A stretch of 64,000 nucleotides of DNA from JBBIRG01 sp964410965 (GTDB lineage Bacteria; CLD3; SB21; JBBIRG01), in assembly GCA_964410965.1 (NCBI GenBank), contig CAYPIY010000003.1:372001-436000 (forward strand). The letters are read 5' to 3'. Below the pieces are notes generated by a model. It did no database searches. It saw only the letters and a program-made list of their open reading frames with translations, and was not told the origin of the DNA. Shown here piece after piece: positions 47,448 through 56,773 of this stretch (position 1 is its first letter; each line of letters starts with the position of its first letter). A program made the translations under genes and the position numbers.

Positions 47448-49184
47448 ATGAACCGGAAAAAAATCACGTACATCCTTGCTGCCGCCGGTGGAATCCTGAT
47501 CCTCGCCTACCTGCTGTGGCCGAACCCGAAACTGACCGATACGATCGCCATCCCGTACCTGGCCCACCAGCCGCCCGTACCCGACCCGCACCTTCCCTCC
47601 TCGGACCCGCTTTCCGATAAACTCGATGAAATCCTGTTCGACGGACTGTTTAACATTTCCGCCAATCCCAGCGGTGTGCTGTATGAGGACGGCCTCGGAG
47701 AACTCTATGATTCCATCGACGCCGGTCACGTCGTTACCATCCAGCTGAAATCCGGCCGTTTGTGGCACGATTCCTATTCCGTAAAAACGGACGATGATCA
47801 GGTCACGATTTCAGCGGGAACACCGCATGAATTCACGTCAAAGGATCTGATGCACACCCTGCGCCGGATCGAACAGCTCGGCAGCGTATCGCCCGATTAT
47901 ATTCTGGTTTCCCAAGCGCTGGAAAGCTTCAGTTTCGAGGGGCCGGACGACAAAAACCGTGTCCGCTTCAGATTCCGCAAGGACCGTGTCTGGACGGATA
48001 ACGATATCAAGGAAGTGCTGTCGTTCAAAATCATCCCTTCCGGCCCGGTCCGGGAAGGCAGCGCACTCGCAACCGGCACAGGGCCTTACATGGTTGTGCC
48101 CGCCATCGAACGCATGATCCGGTTTCACAAAACCCCGTCAGGCAGCGCGGTCATTTCCTGGATTCATCTGGTTCCGTTCGTGGACAACAGCACGTATCCG
48201 GCCGAACTGCGCCGCGGCAAAATCAACGTTCTCCCCGACGCGCCGTTCGGCAGCACATCGATGATCCTCGATGAGCCTGAAAAATTTTTCTTCAAATCCA
48301 ATGTCAGCACCACTTTCTTCGCCGCTTTCTTCAATACCGAACGGCTGAACCGCGAACAGAGAAAGGCGCTGCGCGCACTGCTAGATCCTGCCGTCATCCT
48401 GAACCGGTTTTACAAAACCGGCTCGAAACAGCAGCGGAACATCACGGATTACAGGGGAAACGCCAACCAGTATCCCGATCTTCTGAATTACAGCGTATTT
48501 CCGGGCACATCGTATTACGTGGAAGAAAAAATCGTTCCGGTCGAGAAATCGGCTCCGGCGGTAAACTGGAGCCTCATTCCCGATACGGTCCGTGTCAGGA
48601 CTTGCCTGGATTTCGGGTTCCGCGAGGAGCTTCTCGAACTGACCGACATTCTGAAGGATGAAACCCTTTTTAAAAAGAGGCTTCAGGTGATCGCCGTGAA
48701 TAATGAGGATATCAGGGCCGGCAAATACGATGTTCTGCTGGCGGCGGTTCCGGGTTACCGCAGCACGTTCCTTTTTGATATGTATCAGGTTTTCCTGCGG
48801 GAGCCGGATATGTCGGCGACCCGGATCAATCTGGTCACCGAAACGGAACCGTCCGGCAAACGGCGCATTGCTGACCGTTCCCTGACCGCCTCAAAAAACA
48901 TTTTCCGCATGGATATCGAAACCAACCGGACCGAGGGAAACGATTTCAGGAAGCTGCTCGAAGCCGTGTACGGCTTCATGGAAACCCGTGAAGTCGGTGA
49001 CCGGCAGGTTTACGCGCAGATGATCCATGAAAGAGAACGTGAACTGGCGCTTGCCGCATGGCTCTTTTCCATGCCTTCGATTTCGTATTTCAGCACACGG
49101 TTCGAGGAGCCAAGCATTCATCTGTACGGAATCGCGTCCCAGCTTTCGACGATCGAGAAATGGAAAGAAAAAAAAGAAAAGTGA
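47448..49184 (+). CDS. family-5 (peptide/nickel type) extracellular solute-binding-like protein
   Basis: 578 residues with an N-terminal membrane anchor (about 4-22) rather than a lipobox. SBP_bac_5 features include the early DEILFDGLFNI, the FTSKDLMHTLRRI segment (about 125-137) and GTGPYMV (about 212-218). Family members bind oligopeptides or metals for ABC uptake. No permease or ATPase genes are adjacent, so an orphan binding or chaperone-like role is possible. GGGGA six nt ahead of the ATG. Flanked by the large lipoprotein and a membrane protein in the same orientation. Confidence 0.75.
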   Translation: MNRKKITYILAAAGGILILAYLLWPNPKLTDTIAIPYLAHQPPVPDPHLPSSDPLSDKLDEILFDGLFNISANPSGVLYEDGLGELYDSIDAGHVVTIQLKSGRLWHDSYSVKTDDDQVTISAGTPHEFTSKDLMHTLRRIEQLGSVSPDYILVSQALESFSFEGPDDKNRVRFRFRKDRVWTDNDIKEVLSFKIIPSGPVREGSALATGTGPYMVVPAIERMIRFHKTPSGSAVISWIHLVPFVDNSTYPAELRRGKINVLPDAPFGSTSMILDEPEKFFFKSNVSTTFFAAFFNTERLNREQRKALRALLDPAVILNRFYKTGSKQQRNITDYRGNANQYPDLLNYSVFPGTSYYVEEKIVPVEKSAPAVNWSLIPDTVRVRTCLDFGFREELLELTDILKDETLFKKRLQVIAVNNEDIRAGKYDVLLAAVPGYRSTFLFDMYQVFLREPDMSATRINLVTETEPSGKRRIADRSLTASKNIFRMDIETNRTEGNDFRKLLEAVYGFMETREVGDRQVYAQMIHERERELALAAWLFSMPSISYFSTRFEEPSIHLYGIASQLSTIEKWKEKKEK

Positions 49185-49333
49185 TCTTTCCGGCTTCATG
49201 CAAACGGAATAATCCATATGCGCGAATCAATCCTGAATCCGGCAAAGGGTTTTTTACCCTGGCGAACCGGCTCAAGAAAACATGAAACGAAAAGAAAATA
49301 AATCATTCTTTTAAAACATCACATCAGAGTCAC

Positions 49334-50206
49334 ATGACCATGGATAACCTTATCAGGCAAATCAACGCGTATATCAATTTGCGGGAACTTATTGCAGATC
49401 TGCTGATCGTTTCGTTTTTCTATTTCTTTAACACTTTGATCCTGCCGGAAGGCGGGACGATCCTGACGGTATTCAGCGAAACCGCGCTGGTCGTCCTGAT
49501 TCTGCTCATCGATCTGGCGGTCCCGCAGTTCGTTTCAAAGATGACGGCTTCATATGTGCAATACTCTTTCCGTTTCAGCCGCCCTGTAATTTTTCTTGCC
49601 CGGCTCACCGGATGGCTCGTCTGCGCAATGCTCGGATTTGCCCTCCCGGTAATCCTCATGGTAAGGAACATCATCGGCGAAGGCGCCATGCTGATCCTGA
49701 TCCTGGCCGGGCTGGTCGCGGTCATTCTCAGTTACGTTTCCGGAGACGTGAAAAAAGCCGAAACCGAAAAGAAAGAGAACGAATCCTCGGGCCTCGTCAC
49801 CGGGATCATGATGGTTCTTCTGGTCACGACCGTCATCGGGGGACTGGTGTACATGCTCACTTTTTTTTCTAACGGAAAAGTGCTTTACGGGTTCCTTACG
49901 CTGGGAGGCATGATCGCCGGCGTGGTGCTGATCGCGTACGTTTTCATGGAGGGTGTCTCCCGGCTGACGGAAACAGAGGTTTTCGCGAAGTTCATCGAAC
50001 CGGCAGTGATCATCATCCTGGTCCTTCTCTGGCAGGATCTCTTTCACACGCTCACGGAATCCGGCAAACCCGCCATGGTGTTTTTCCAGGTCATGTCCGG
50101 GATTCTGCCCGTACGTATCCTGATGATGTTCGAACCTCCCGTAAAGCCCCTGAACATCCTTACGGGCATCGCCGCTCTTTCCGGATATTTCTGGACACTC
50201 AGCTGA
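49334..50206 (+). CDS. polytopic membrane protein, unknown function
   Basis: 290 residues with eight or so hydrophobic helices arranged in pairs, and a charged central loop (about 142-154, KKAETEKKENES). Starts are possible at 49334 or 49340, with only a weak ribosome site. No family was recognised. Its orientation and position after the solute-binding-like gene, with a 149-nt gap, make a functional link plausible but not shown. Confidence 0.6.
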   Translation: MTMDNLIRQINAYINLRELIADLLIVSFFYFFNTLILPEGGTILTVFSETALVVLILLIDLAVPQFVSKMTASYVQYSFRFSRPVIFLARLTGWLVCAMLGFALPVILMVRNIIGEGAMLILILAGLVAVILSYVSGDVKKAETEKKENESSGLVTGIMMVLLVTTVIGGLVYMLTFFSNGKVLYGFLTLGGMIAGVVLIAYVFMEGVSRLTETEVFAKFIEPAVIIILVLLWQDLFHTLTESGKPAMVFFQVMSGILPVRILMMFEPPVKPLNILTGIAALSGYFWTLS

Positions 50207-50360
50207 TCTGAAACGGATTACAAGCGCGAATCATACCGGTAACGGTTTCCCGCAGGTGATTTTTTCCGGATTTCCTTTTGAAAAATCGTTTTTTTTCATA
50301 CATTATGGCTGTTTCCGAACTGCATCTTTGAACGTTTTCACATATAAACCCGGAGGAACG

Positions 50361-51257
50361 ATGTTAACGAAAATGTCCCAGCTTCACGACCTTGTGAAGA
50401 AAGCGCAGAATAAAAAACTCGCCGTCGCGGTAGCGCAGGATGACAATGTGCTGGAAGCGGTTTCAAAGGCGCACAGAGAAAACGTGGTTGATCCGATTTT
50501 AGTCGGGGACGAATCGAAAATCAAAAAAATCGCCGATGACAACAAGATCGACATTTCGAAGTTCAAGTTAATTCATGAACCGGACATTGAAAAAGCCGCC
50601 GCCCGCGCCGTTAAACTGGTCCGCGACAAAGAAGCGGATATTCTGATGAAAGGCAATCTCGGAACGGCCACTTTGCTCAGGGCCGTACTGAACAAGGAAA
50701 TCGGACTGCGCAAAGGCGATATGCTTTCTCACCTGGCGATATTTGAACTGGAAAAATATCATAAAATACTCGGCCTGGCTGACGCCGGCATGAACCCCAC
50801 GCTCGACCTGAACCAGAAAGTCGCGGTCATCAATAATTCGGTCGATTTTTTAATCAAGCTGGGCGTGGAGAAGCCGAAAGTCGCTATTCTCGCGGCGGTG
50901 GAGACCGTCAGCGCGGATATGCCGGCAACGGTTGACGCGGCGATCCTGGCAAAGATGAGCAACCGCAAGCAGATCAAGAACTGCATCGTGGACGGACCGC
51001 TGGCGATGGATAACGCGATCAGCATGGAAAGCGTACACCATAAGGGCATTGTCAGCGACGTCGCCGGAGACGCGGATCTGCTGATTACGCCGGATATCGA
51101 GGCGGGTAACATTCTGTACAAAGCGCTGGGATTCCTTGCCAACTCGAAAGCCGCCGCGCTGATTATCGGCGCCGCCGCACCGATCGTCCTTACTTCACGC
51201 GCCGATTCCGATGAGACCAAACTGAACAGCATCGTCATGGCCGCGGCTGTAAACTAA
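50361..51257 (+). CDS. ptb: phosphate butyryltransferase (phosphate acyltransferase)
   Basis: 298 residues from the ATG at 50361 with GGAGG ahead; an upstream in-frame ATG at 50256 adds 35 unlike residues. Family features are the early AQDDNVLEAV and HRENVVDPILVGD, KGNLGTATLLRAVLNKEIGLR, and the C-terminal APIVLTSRADSDETK. It converts an acyl-CoA (butyryl or branched-chain) and phosphate into acyl phosphate and CoA in the cytoplasm. The kinase gene follows after a dispersed repeat, giving the ptb-buk route for ATP formation. Confidence 0.9.
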   Translation: MLTKMSQLHDLVKKAQNKKLAVAVAQDDNVLEAVSKAHRENVVDPILVGDESKIKKIADDNKIDISKFKLIHEPDIEKAAARAVKLVRDKEADILMKGNLGTATLLRAVLNKEIGLRKGDMLSHLAIFELEKYHKILGLADAGMNPTLDLNQKVAVINNSVDFLIKLGVEKPKVAILAAVETVSADMPATVDAAILAKMSNRKQIKNCIVDGPLAMDNAISMESVHHKGIVSDVAGDADLLITPDIEAGNILYKALGFLANSKAAALIIGAAAPIVLTSRADSDETKLNSIVMAAAVN

Positions 51258-51260
51258 TGA

Positions 51261-51350
51261 ATACAGGCCACGAAGACACAAGGACACGAAGGAAAAAATT
51301 GTTTAGTATCTTGGTGCCTTCGTGGCGAGAATTTTAACACAAAGAGGAAA
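51261..51350. repeat. dispersed fold-back repeat (CCACGAAG/CTTCGTGG type) inside the ptb-buk gap
   Basis: GCCACGAAG (51267-51275) and the inverted CTTCGTGGC (51318-51326) frame a short element also carrying GACACAAGGACACGAAGG. The words match a second dispersed-repeat type, unrelated to the one at 6186, that appears in many genomes of uncultured bacteria (recollection). It occupies most of the 99-nt gap between the two genes but leaves the buk ribosome site (GAGG) intact. Confidence 0.65.
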
Positions 51351-51356
51351 CCTGTA

Positions 51357-52430
51357 ATGAAAGAACAACTTATTCTCGCCATCAATCCCGGATCGACGTC
51401 CACGAAAATCGCCGTCTTCAGCAACAACAAGGAAATTTTCCTGAAGAACATCAAGCACTCCGCGGATGAGCTTGCGCCGTACAAGAAGATCACCGACCAG
51501 TATGATTTCCGCAAAAAAATAATCATCGACGAGCTCAACAGCGCTAAAATTCCCCTGGAATCGATCGTGATCATCGTCGGTCGCGGCGGTCTTGTCAAAC
51601 CGATCCCGGCGGGCGTATATGAAGTGAACGACACGATGCTGGAAGACCTGAAGCACGCCAAACTGGAGCACGCCAGCAATCTCGGCGCGCTCATCGCCAC
51701 CAACCTGTCCAAATCCATTCCGGGTTCCCGCGCGTTCATCGCCGATCCCGTCGTGGTGGACGAGTTGGAAGACCTAGCCCGGGTGGCCGGCCATCCACAG
51801 TTTGAGCGGGTCTCCGTATTTCACGCGCTGAACCAGAAAGCCATCGCCCGGCTGCATGCCAAGTCCCAGAACCGGAAATACGACGAACTGAACCTGATCG
51901 TCGCGCATCTTGGCGGCGGGATCAGCGTCGGCGCGCACAAAAAAGGAAAAGTCATCGACGTCAACCAGGCCCTCGACGGCGACGGGCCGTTCTCGCCCGA
52001 ACGAAGCGGCTCCCTTCCGATGGGACAGATGATCGAACTCTGTTTCAGCGGCAAACACACCCGCGAGGAAATCAAGAAAATGGTGACCGGCAAAGGCGGA
52101 TACGTAGCCTACCTGGAAACCAATGACGCGTACGAAGTCGAGAAAAGGGCCGCCGCCGGCGATAAACGCGCCATGCTGATCCAGGACGCGCTCGCCTATC
52201 AGGTCGCCAAAGAAATCGGCGCAATGTCCGCCGTCCTTAAAGGCCAGATCGACGGCATCCTCATCACCGGCGGCATTGCCTACGGCAAACCCGTCGTCGA
52301 TGCCATTACCGAACGAGTCAAACATATCGGACCGGTTTTCGTTTATCCCGGCGAAGATGAAATGGCCGCCTTGGCCGGAAACGGATTATTGGTTCTCGAA
52401 GATCCGGCTGTTGCCAAAATCTATAAATAA
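51357..52430 (+). CDS. buk: butyrate (branched-chain acyl) kinase
   Basis: 357 residues. The acetokinase-family start INPGSTSTKIAVF (about 9-21), the HLGGGISVGAHKKGKVIDV phosphate loop (about 182-200) and the GITGGIAYG nucleotide loop (about 303-311) are clear. It transfers phosphate from butyryl or isobutyryl phosphate to ADP, the last step of fermentation or branched-chain acid use. It follows ptb with a repeat between, and gdhA lies 225 nt further on. GAGG precedes the ATG. Confidence 0.93.
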   Translation: MKEQLILAINPGSTSTKIAVFSNNKEIFLKNIKHSADELAPYKKITDQYDFRKKIIIDELNSAKIPLESIVIIVGRGGLVKPIPAGVYEVNDTMLEDLKHAKLEHASNLGALIATNLSKSIPGSRAFIADPVVVDELEDLARVAGHPQFERVSVFHALNQKAIARLHAKSQNRKYDELNLIVAHLGGGISVGAHKKGKVIDVNQALDGDGPFSPERSGSLPMGQMIELCFSGKHTREEIKKMVTGKGGYVAYLETNDAYEVEKRAAAGDKRAMLIQDALAYQVAKEIGAMSAVLKGQIDGILITGGIAYGKPVVDAITERVKHIGPVFVYPGEDEMAALAGNGLLVLEDPAVAKIYK

Positions 52431-52521
52431 AAGGATTTTAGCCTTCCGGAATACGATTTATACTTTTATTATACTATAAATAATACTTTTAAAATAATTT
52501 TAAATAATATTTATCACAAAT

Positions 52522-52537
52522 AATGACAATTGTCATT
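52522..52537. promoter_or_regulatory. 16-bp perfect palindrome upstream of gdhA
   Basis: AATGACAATTGTCATT is its own reverse complement. It lies 119 nt before the gdhA start in an AT-rich 225-nt gap and could be an operator for a dimeric regulator. No matching regulator was recognised. Confidence 0.4.
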
Positions 52538-52655
52538 GATTTCCGGACAACTTTTTATGACATTCACCTAATGATAAAAGCGTTTTTTTATATGTTATTG
52601 TTTTCAGTGATTTTAAAGTGTTCCAATTCATAATATTTTAATTCAAGGGGTTGTT

Positions 52656-53999
52656 ATGTCAGAATACACGCAGAAAATCGTTGAGATGGTAAAGGCCAAA
52701 AATCCGGCTGAACCTGAATTTCATCAGGCTGTAATGGAAGTAACTGAATCGCTGGATCTTGTATTATCCAAACACCCGGAATACCGTTCCGCGAAAATCG
52801 TCGAACGCATGGTTGAACCGGAACGCGTTATTTTATTCCGCGTACCGTGGATGGACGATCAGGGCGAAATTCATATTAACCGCGGTTTCCGTATCCAGAT
52901 GAATAGCGCGATCGGCCCGTACAAAGGCGGTCTGCGTTTTCACCCTTCCGTAACGCTCGGCATTTTGAAGTTCCTCGCGTTTGAGCAGGTTTTCAAGAAC
53001 AGCCTTACCACCCTTCCCATGGGCGGGGGCAAAGGCGGATCGGATTTCGATCCCAAAGGAAAAAGCGACACTGAAGTGATGCGTTTCTGCCAGAGCTTCA
53101 TGACCGAGCTTTTCCGTCATATCGGTCCGGACGTTGACGTACCGGCGGGCGATATCGGCGTCGGCGGACGCGAGATCGGATTCCTGTACGGACAATACAA
53201 ACGCCTCACCCGCGAATTCACGGGCGTTCTGACCGGGAAAGGCCTGAACTGGGGCGGTTCGCTGGTCCGTCCGGAAGCGACCGGTTTCGGCTGCACCTAT
53301 TTCGCGGAAGAAATGCTGAAAACCAAAGGCAAATCCTTCCAGGGTATGCGCGTCGCGATTTCCGGTTTCGGGAACGTGGCCTGGGGCGCCGCTCTTAAAG
53401 TCACCGATCTCGGCGGCAAAGTCGTGACCCTTTCCGGCCCCGACGGATTCATTCTCGACGAAGACGGCATCAAGGGCGACAAGATCAAATATATGCTCGA
53501 GCTTCGCGCCAGCAACCAGGACATGATCAAGCCGTACGCCGACAAATTCAAAGGCTCCCAGTATTTCGCGGGCAAACGTCCGTGGGGAGTCAAGGTCGAC
53601 GTGGCCCTGCCGTGCGCGACCCAGAACGAGCTCGACGAGAACGACGCGAAAGAACTCGTGAAGAACGGCTGTATCTGCGTATGCGAAGGCGCGAACATGC
53701 CGACCACGATCGCGGGTTATAAAGTGTTTGACGCCGCGAAAATCCTGTACGCGCCCGGAAAAGCCTCCAATGCCGGCGGCGTCGGAACCTCAGGCCTTGA
53801 AATGTCGCAGAACAGCATGCGCCTTGCCTGGCCGCGCGAGGAAGTCGACATGCGCCTGCACCAGATCATGAAGAGCATCCACGACACCTGCCTCGAAACA
53901 TCCAAAGAATACGGCACGCCCGGAAACTACGTCAACGGCGCGAACATTGCCGGATTCCTCAAAGTCGCCAACGCGATGATGGATCAGGGTTTAGTTTAG
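52656..53999 (+). CDS. gdhA: NADP-type glutamate dehydrogenase
   Basis: 447 residues, the length of the hexameric bacterial family. PMGGGKGGSDFDPKG (about 121-135) holds the catalytic Lys, VPAGDIGVGGREIG the Asp, and ISGFGNVAWGAA the dinucleotide loop. It makes glutamate from 2-oxoglutarate and ammonium in the cytoplasm (NADP form by length and motif; coenzyme not proven). AAGGGG precedes the ATG. A strong bidirectional terminator follows. Confidence 0.95.
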   Translation: MSEYTQKIVEMVKAKNPAEPEFHQAVMEVTESLDLVLSKHPEYRSAKIVERMVEPERVILFRVPWMDDQGEIHINRGFRIQMNSAIGPYKGGLRFHPSVTLGILKFLAFEQVFKNSLTTLPMGGGKGGSDFDPKGKSDTEVMRFCQSFMTELFRHIGPDVDVPAGDIGVGGREIGFLYGQYKRLTREFTGVLTGKGLNWGGSLVRPEATGFGCTYFAEEMLKTKGKSFQGMRVAISGFGNVAWGAALKVTDLGGKVVTLSGPDGFILDEDGIKGDKIKYMLELRASNQDMIKPYADKFKGSQYFAGKRPWGVKVDVALPCATQNELDENDAKELVKNGCICVCEGANMPTTIAGYKVFDAAKILYAPGKASNAGGVGTSGLEMSQNSMRLAWPREEVDMRLHQIMKSIHDTCLETSKEYGTPGNYVNGANIAGFLKVANAMMDQGLV

Positions 54000-54026
54000 T
54001 TCCTTCATTACCGATCTCCTCCTTAT

Positions 54027-54062
54027 AAAAAACGGAGCGATGTGATGTCGCTCCGTTTTTTC
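54027..54062. terminator. bidirectional rho-independent terminator of gdhA and the 226-residue barrel gene
   Basis: Perfect 10-bp arms AACGGAGCGA (54031-54040) and TCGCTCCGTT (54048-54057) around a 7-nt loop, with A runs on one side and T runs on the other, so it works for the convergent genes on both strands. Confidence 0.92.
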
Positions 54063-54122
54063 GTTTATTCAATTTTTTACCGGACGAACGGAAGTTCGTC
54101 TAACTTACACCGTTCCGGACAA

Positions 54123-54803
54123 TTACAAATAAACCGATAATCCGAATCGTACCGATTGCTGGCCGAAGCCGTAGCCGAAGGTTTTTGTCGTGGATTTATA
54201 GTTCGTTCCTGCCGGATTTTTTCCTGTTCTCGTATATCCTTTACCGAAAGACACAAATCCGGAACAATTATATTCGGCGTTTATGCCGATATTGGGATGT
54301 GGAAGCCACTCCACGCCGAAAAGTCCAAGCGGGCCAAGATTCCATTCGTTCAGCCCCGGGTCGGTATATCCGTAATAGGATCTGTATACATGATCAAAAC
54401 CTATGATGATGCCCAAACCAAAATAGGGTGTAATGATTTTTCCGGAATGGACATACCGGATGTAAGTTGCGTACACCGAAGCCGTAACGGACGAAGTCAT
54501 GTTATTTTGATGGTAATCCAATGTATCGGACGGATGACTGACCCTTTGCTGCTTATATTCATCATGATTTCCGGAAAAGCTGATACCTATTCTCAAAGCG
54601 TTCTTTTCAGAGAAATGCCGTTTGAAGGAAATCAATCCGCCTTCAAAAGACCGCAGTGTAAAATTATTCGATATCTGGAACAGCAGGGCTTTCGTGCCTT
54701 TGGCAAACGGACTTTTGTTTTGAGCGGCGGTGTCGGTTTGGGCATTGAGGGTAGTGACAAACAGAAATATTGCGATTAAAAAAGAGAAGATGTTGAGTTT
54801 CAT
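54123..54803 (-). CDS. outer-membrane beta-barrel-like protein, unknown function
   Basis: 226 residues from the ATG at 54803 (AGGA eight nt ahead). Signal peptide (ending LNAQ), an acidic linker, then strands with repeating aromatic pairs (ALRIGISFSGN, YFGLGIIIGFDHVYR, IGINAEYNC) ending in SVRFGLSVYL, with the C-terminal hydrophobic residue of an assembled barrel. No family recognised. It precedes the AT-rich SIR2 block and has ordinary composition for the window. Confidence 0.7.
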   Translation of the reverse strand: MKLNIFSFLIAIFLFVTTLNAQTDTAAQNKSPFAKGTKALLFQISNNFTLRSFEGGLISFKRHFSEKNALRIGISFSGNHDEYKQQRVSHPSDTLDYHQNNMTSSVTASVYATYIRYVHSGKIITPYFGLGIIIGFDHVYRSYYGYTDPGLNEWNLGPLGLFGVEWLPHPNIGINAEYNCSGFVSFGKGYTRTGKNPAGTNYKSTTKTFGYGFGQQSVRFGLSVYL

Positions 54804-54913
54804 TATACGAATCCTGTTATTCAATGGGAAAAAGAGTGTTTAAAATGTTTTATTATGAGAGTTGTTTAGGTGTCTTGTTCAAAAATGAAATGGGTTTAGT
54901 TTCAAACAAACGT

Positions 54914-55657
54914 TTAATACCAGGGTAAATGATAATCTCTAATTTTATAAACTTCAATCTTATCAAAAAATATTCTGATTGTATTACCAAATTTTGACAA
55001 ATTATCCTCACTGCCGCCAGTTCCATCATACGCACTTGCCCGATATTCCCAAATACCCTTTCCGTTTGAATTTACAATAATACAAAATTTACTATTTCTA
55101 CTATTCGCTAAATCACTTACCCTTAAATATTTTTTACCGATAATATTACTTTCAGAAAAACGAATTACATCTGAGAATAATAGCCTACGTGTAGGATCGG
55201 TTTCGTTTCTGGGTTCTGTTCTGCTAACAGTTTCTAGAACATCTATTTCAAATAAAATATAATCTTTAATTATTTCGTCAGGTTTACTAAATCCTATTCC
55301 CTTTATTGTAAATTCTATTCTATATTTCCCCGGTTCGTTTAAATCTGTAGCGTATGGACCGTAAATTAAAATATTTTTCACATTTTCTTTTTTCCATTCC
55401 CAAACCGGATTTTTAAATCCATATTTTTCTAAATCGTTTTCATCTGTAATACGAGAACCATAGCCGTGCAATATTTGACCATAGCTTTCTTTTTCTTGAC
55501 CTACATTTAAATCATTCGCAACATAATACCTTGTTACAAATTGCGGTTTTGTTCGATATTTTTCGATCGCAGCGCGTACACTAAAAAATATTAGTACACC
55601 AATAAATCCTCCAATTCCGGATCCTAATGCATTCCAAAATATTTGACAATGATCCAT
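54914..55657 (-). CDS. single-TM protein coupled to SIR2-like gene
   Basis: 247 residues. One N-terminal membrane helix (about 9-28, GSGIGGFIGVLIFFSV) is followed by a beta-rich soluble part of about 215 residues with no recognised catalytic motif. A good ribosome site (AGGA seven nt before the ATG) lies 20 nt after the SIR2 stop, so it is the second gene of the pair. Composition is AT-rich like its partner and unlike the flanks. In defence pairs such a protein is often the sensor or membrane effector; the role here is unknown. Confidence 0.65.
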   Translation of the reverse strand: MDHCQIFWNALGSGIGGFIGVLIFFSVRAAIEKYRTKPQFVTRYYVANDLNVGQEKESYGQILHGYGSRITDENDLEKYGFKNPVWEWKKENVKNILIYGPYATDLNEPGKYRIEFTIKGIGFSKPDEIIKDYILFEIDVLETVSRTEPRNETDPTRRLLFSDVIRFSESNIIGKKYLRVSDLANSRNSKFCIIVNSNGKGIWEYRASAYDGTGGSEDNLSKFGNTIRIFFDKIEVYKIRDYHLPWY

Positions 55658-55677
55658 AAATAATTCCTATTAGTTCA

Positions 55678-56745
55678 TTACTTATTATACTGATAAGTTT
55701 CTACAAACTTTTTATGCCCTTGCTCAAGTTTATTAAATTTTAATGGCTTGTAATAATCCATTCCTTTTTCTTTTTTACATTCTTCCTTTATATAATTAAG
55801 ATAAACTTCAATTTTTTGATTAAAAAATGATTTTTGTTTTGAGCTTATAAAACTATCATATCTTTTTCTGACTTCATTATCAGGGTCTAAACAAACAATG
55901 TCGATTTTCTTCAGATGTTCCGAATTTAATACGGCTGATTTCAATAAATATTTTATGTATGAATCACCTTCAGGCAACGAATAACCCAAAATTCTTATAT
56001 AATTAGCTTCAGAAAGAGATGAATAGGCCAGTTCCCATGAGTCTAATAAGTGCGTTTGCCGTAAACCTTTATTCCATGTAGGTGGTATTATTTTTCCATC
56101 TTCAGCACTGCCATGCAATTTTGATAAGCAGGGTTTTGAATTAATTGATAGATTAGATTTATCAAAACTGATATCTAAATTATCAATTTCAAATGATTCG
56201 TTCACATATGAACAAATATTTTCTAGTACGAGATCATAATTCAAAGTCACTATAGAATATTTTATTTGAGGATCAATACCATTAGTAAATCTTAAAGTGT
56301 TTTTTTGTGGAGTAAATTCTTTAATATGCGCTTCACAATTAAATAAGCTTAAAGTCCAGAATGCATAATGAGGCCATATTTCAGACGATGAAAAAATCTG
56401 ATCTTGCCAATTTGCATTAAATGTTCCTTTTGCATTTATTGGCGGGGTATAATATTTTATTACATCACAAATAAATTGGTCAAAGGATATATTCATGTTT
56501 ATCTTTCCGATGACTCTTTCCATTTCAAGTAAAGAAAATAATTCTTCTATGTTTGTCTGATCTGAATCATAATAATTTTTGACTGCTGCCATGTTTTTTA
56601 TTTTATCGAAAATATCTTTAAAATATTTATATTTTTCAGTATCAGAAAAATACATATTCTTTGCACGCTCTAAAAAATTACTGATTACGGGTAAACCTAA
56701 AGGTGCAGAGAAACCAGCACCAAGAATATAAACAACTTTTTCCAT
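55678..56745 (-). CDS. SIR2-like domain protein, candidate defence NADase
   Basis: 355 residues. GAGFS (9-13) is the SIR2 nucleotide loop; TLNYD (167-171) and KLHGS (209-213) hold the conserved Asn/Asp and His of the NAD-cleaving site; GYSLPEGD (254-261) is the late motif found in SIR2_2 defence proteins. No zinc ribbon for protein deacylation is present. Such domains in anti-phage systems (ThsA, DSR-type and others) deplete NAD after infection. The single-TM protein gene follows 20 nt downstream. A weak ribosome site (GAAAGAA). Clearly AT-rich. Confidence 0.8.
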   Translation of the reverse strand: MEKVVYILGAGFSAPLGLPVISNFLERAKNMYFSDTEKYKYFKDIFDKIKNMAAVKNYYDSDQTNIEELFSLLEMERVIGKINMNISFDQFICDVIKYYTPPINAKGTFNANWQDQIFSSSEIWPHYAFWTLSLFNCEAHIKEFTPQKNTLRFTNGIDPQIKYSIVTLNYDLVLENICSYVNESFEIDNLDISFDKSNLSINSKPCLSKLHGSAEDGKIIPPTWNKGLRQTHLLDSWELAYSSLSEANYIRILGYSLPEGDSYIKYLLKSAVLNSEHLKKIDIVCLDPDNEVRKRYDSFISSKQKSFFNQKIEVYLNYIKEECKKEKGMDYYKPLKFNKLEQGHKKFVETYQYNK

Positions 56746-56773
56746 ATATTAATTAAAATTCTTTCAATATATT

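Noticed and set aside
54083..54100. GACGAAC...GTTCGTC hairpin after the 226-residue barrel gene
   Set aside because: No T run follows on the right strand; the nearby bidirectional terminator already explains the end.
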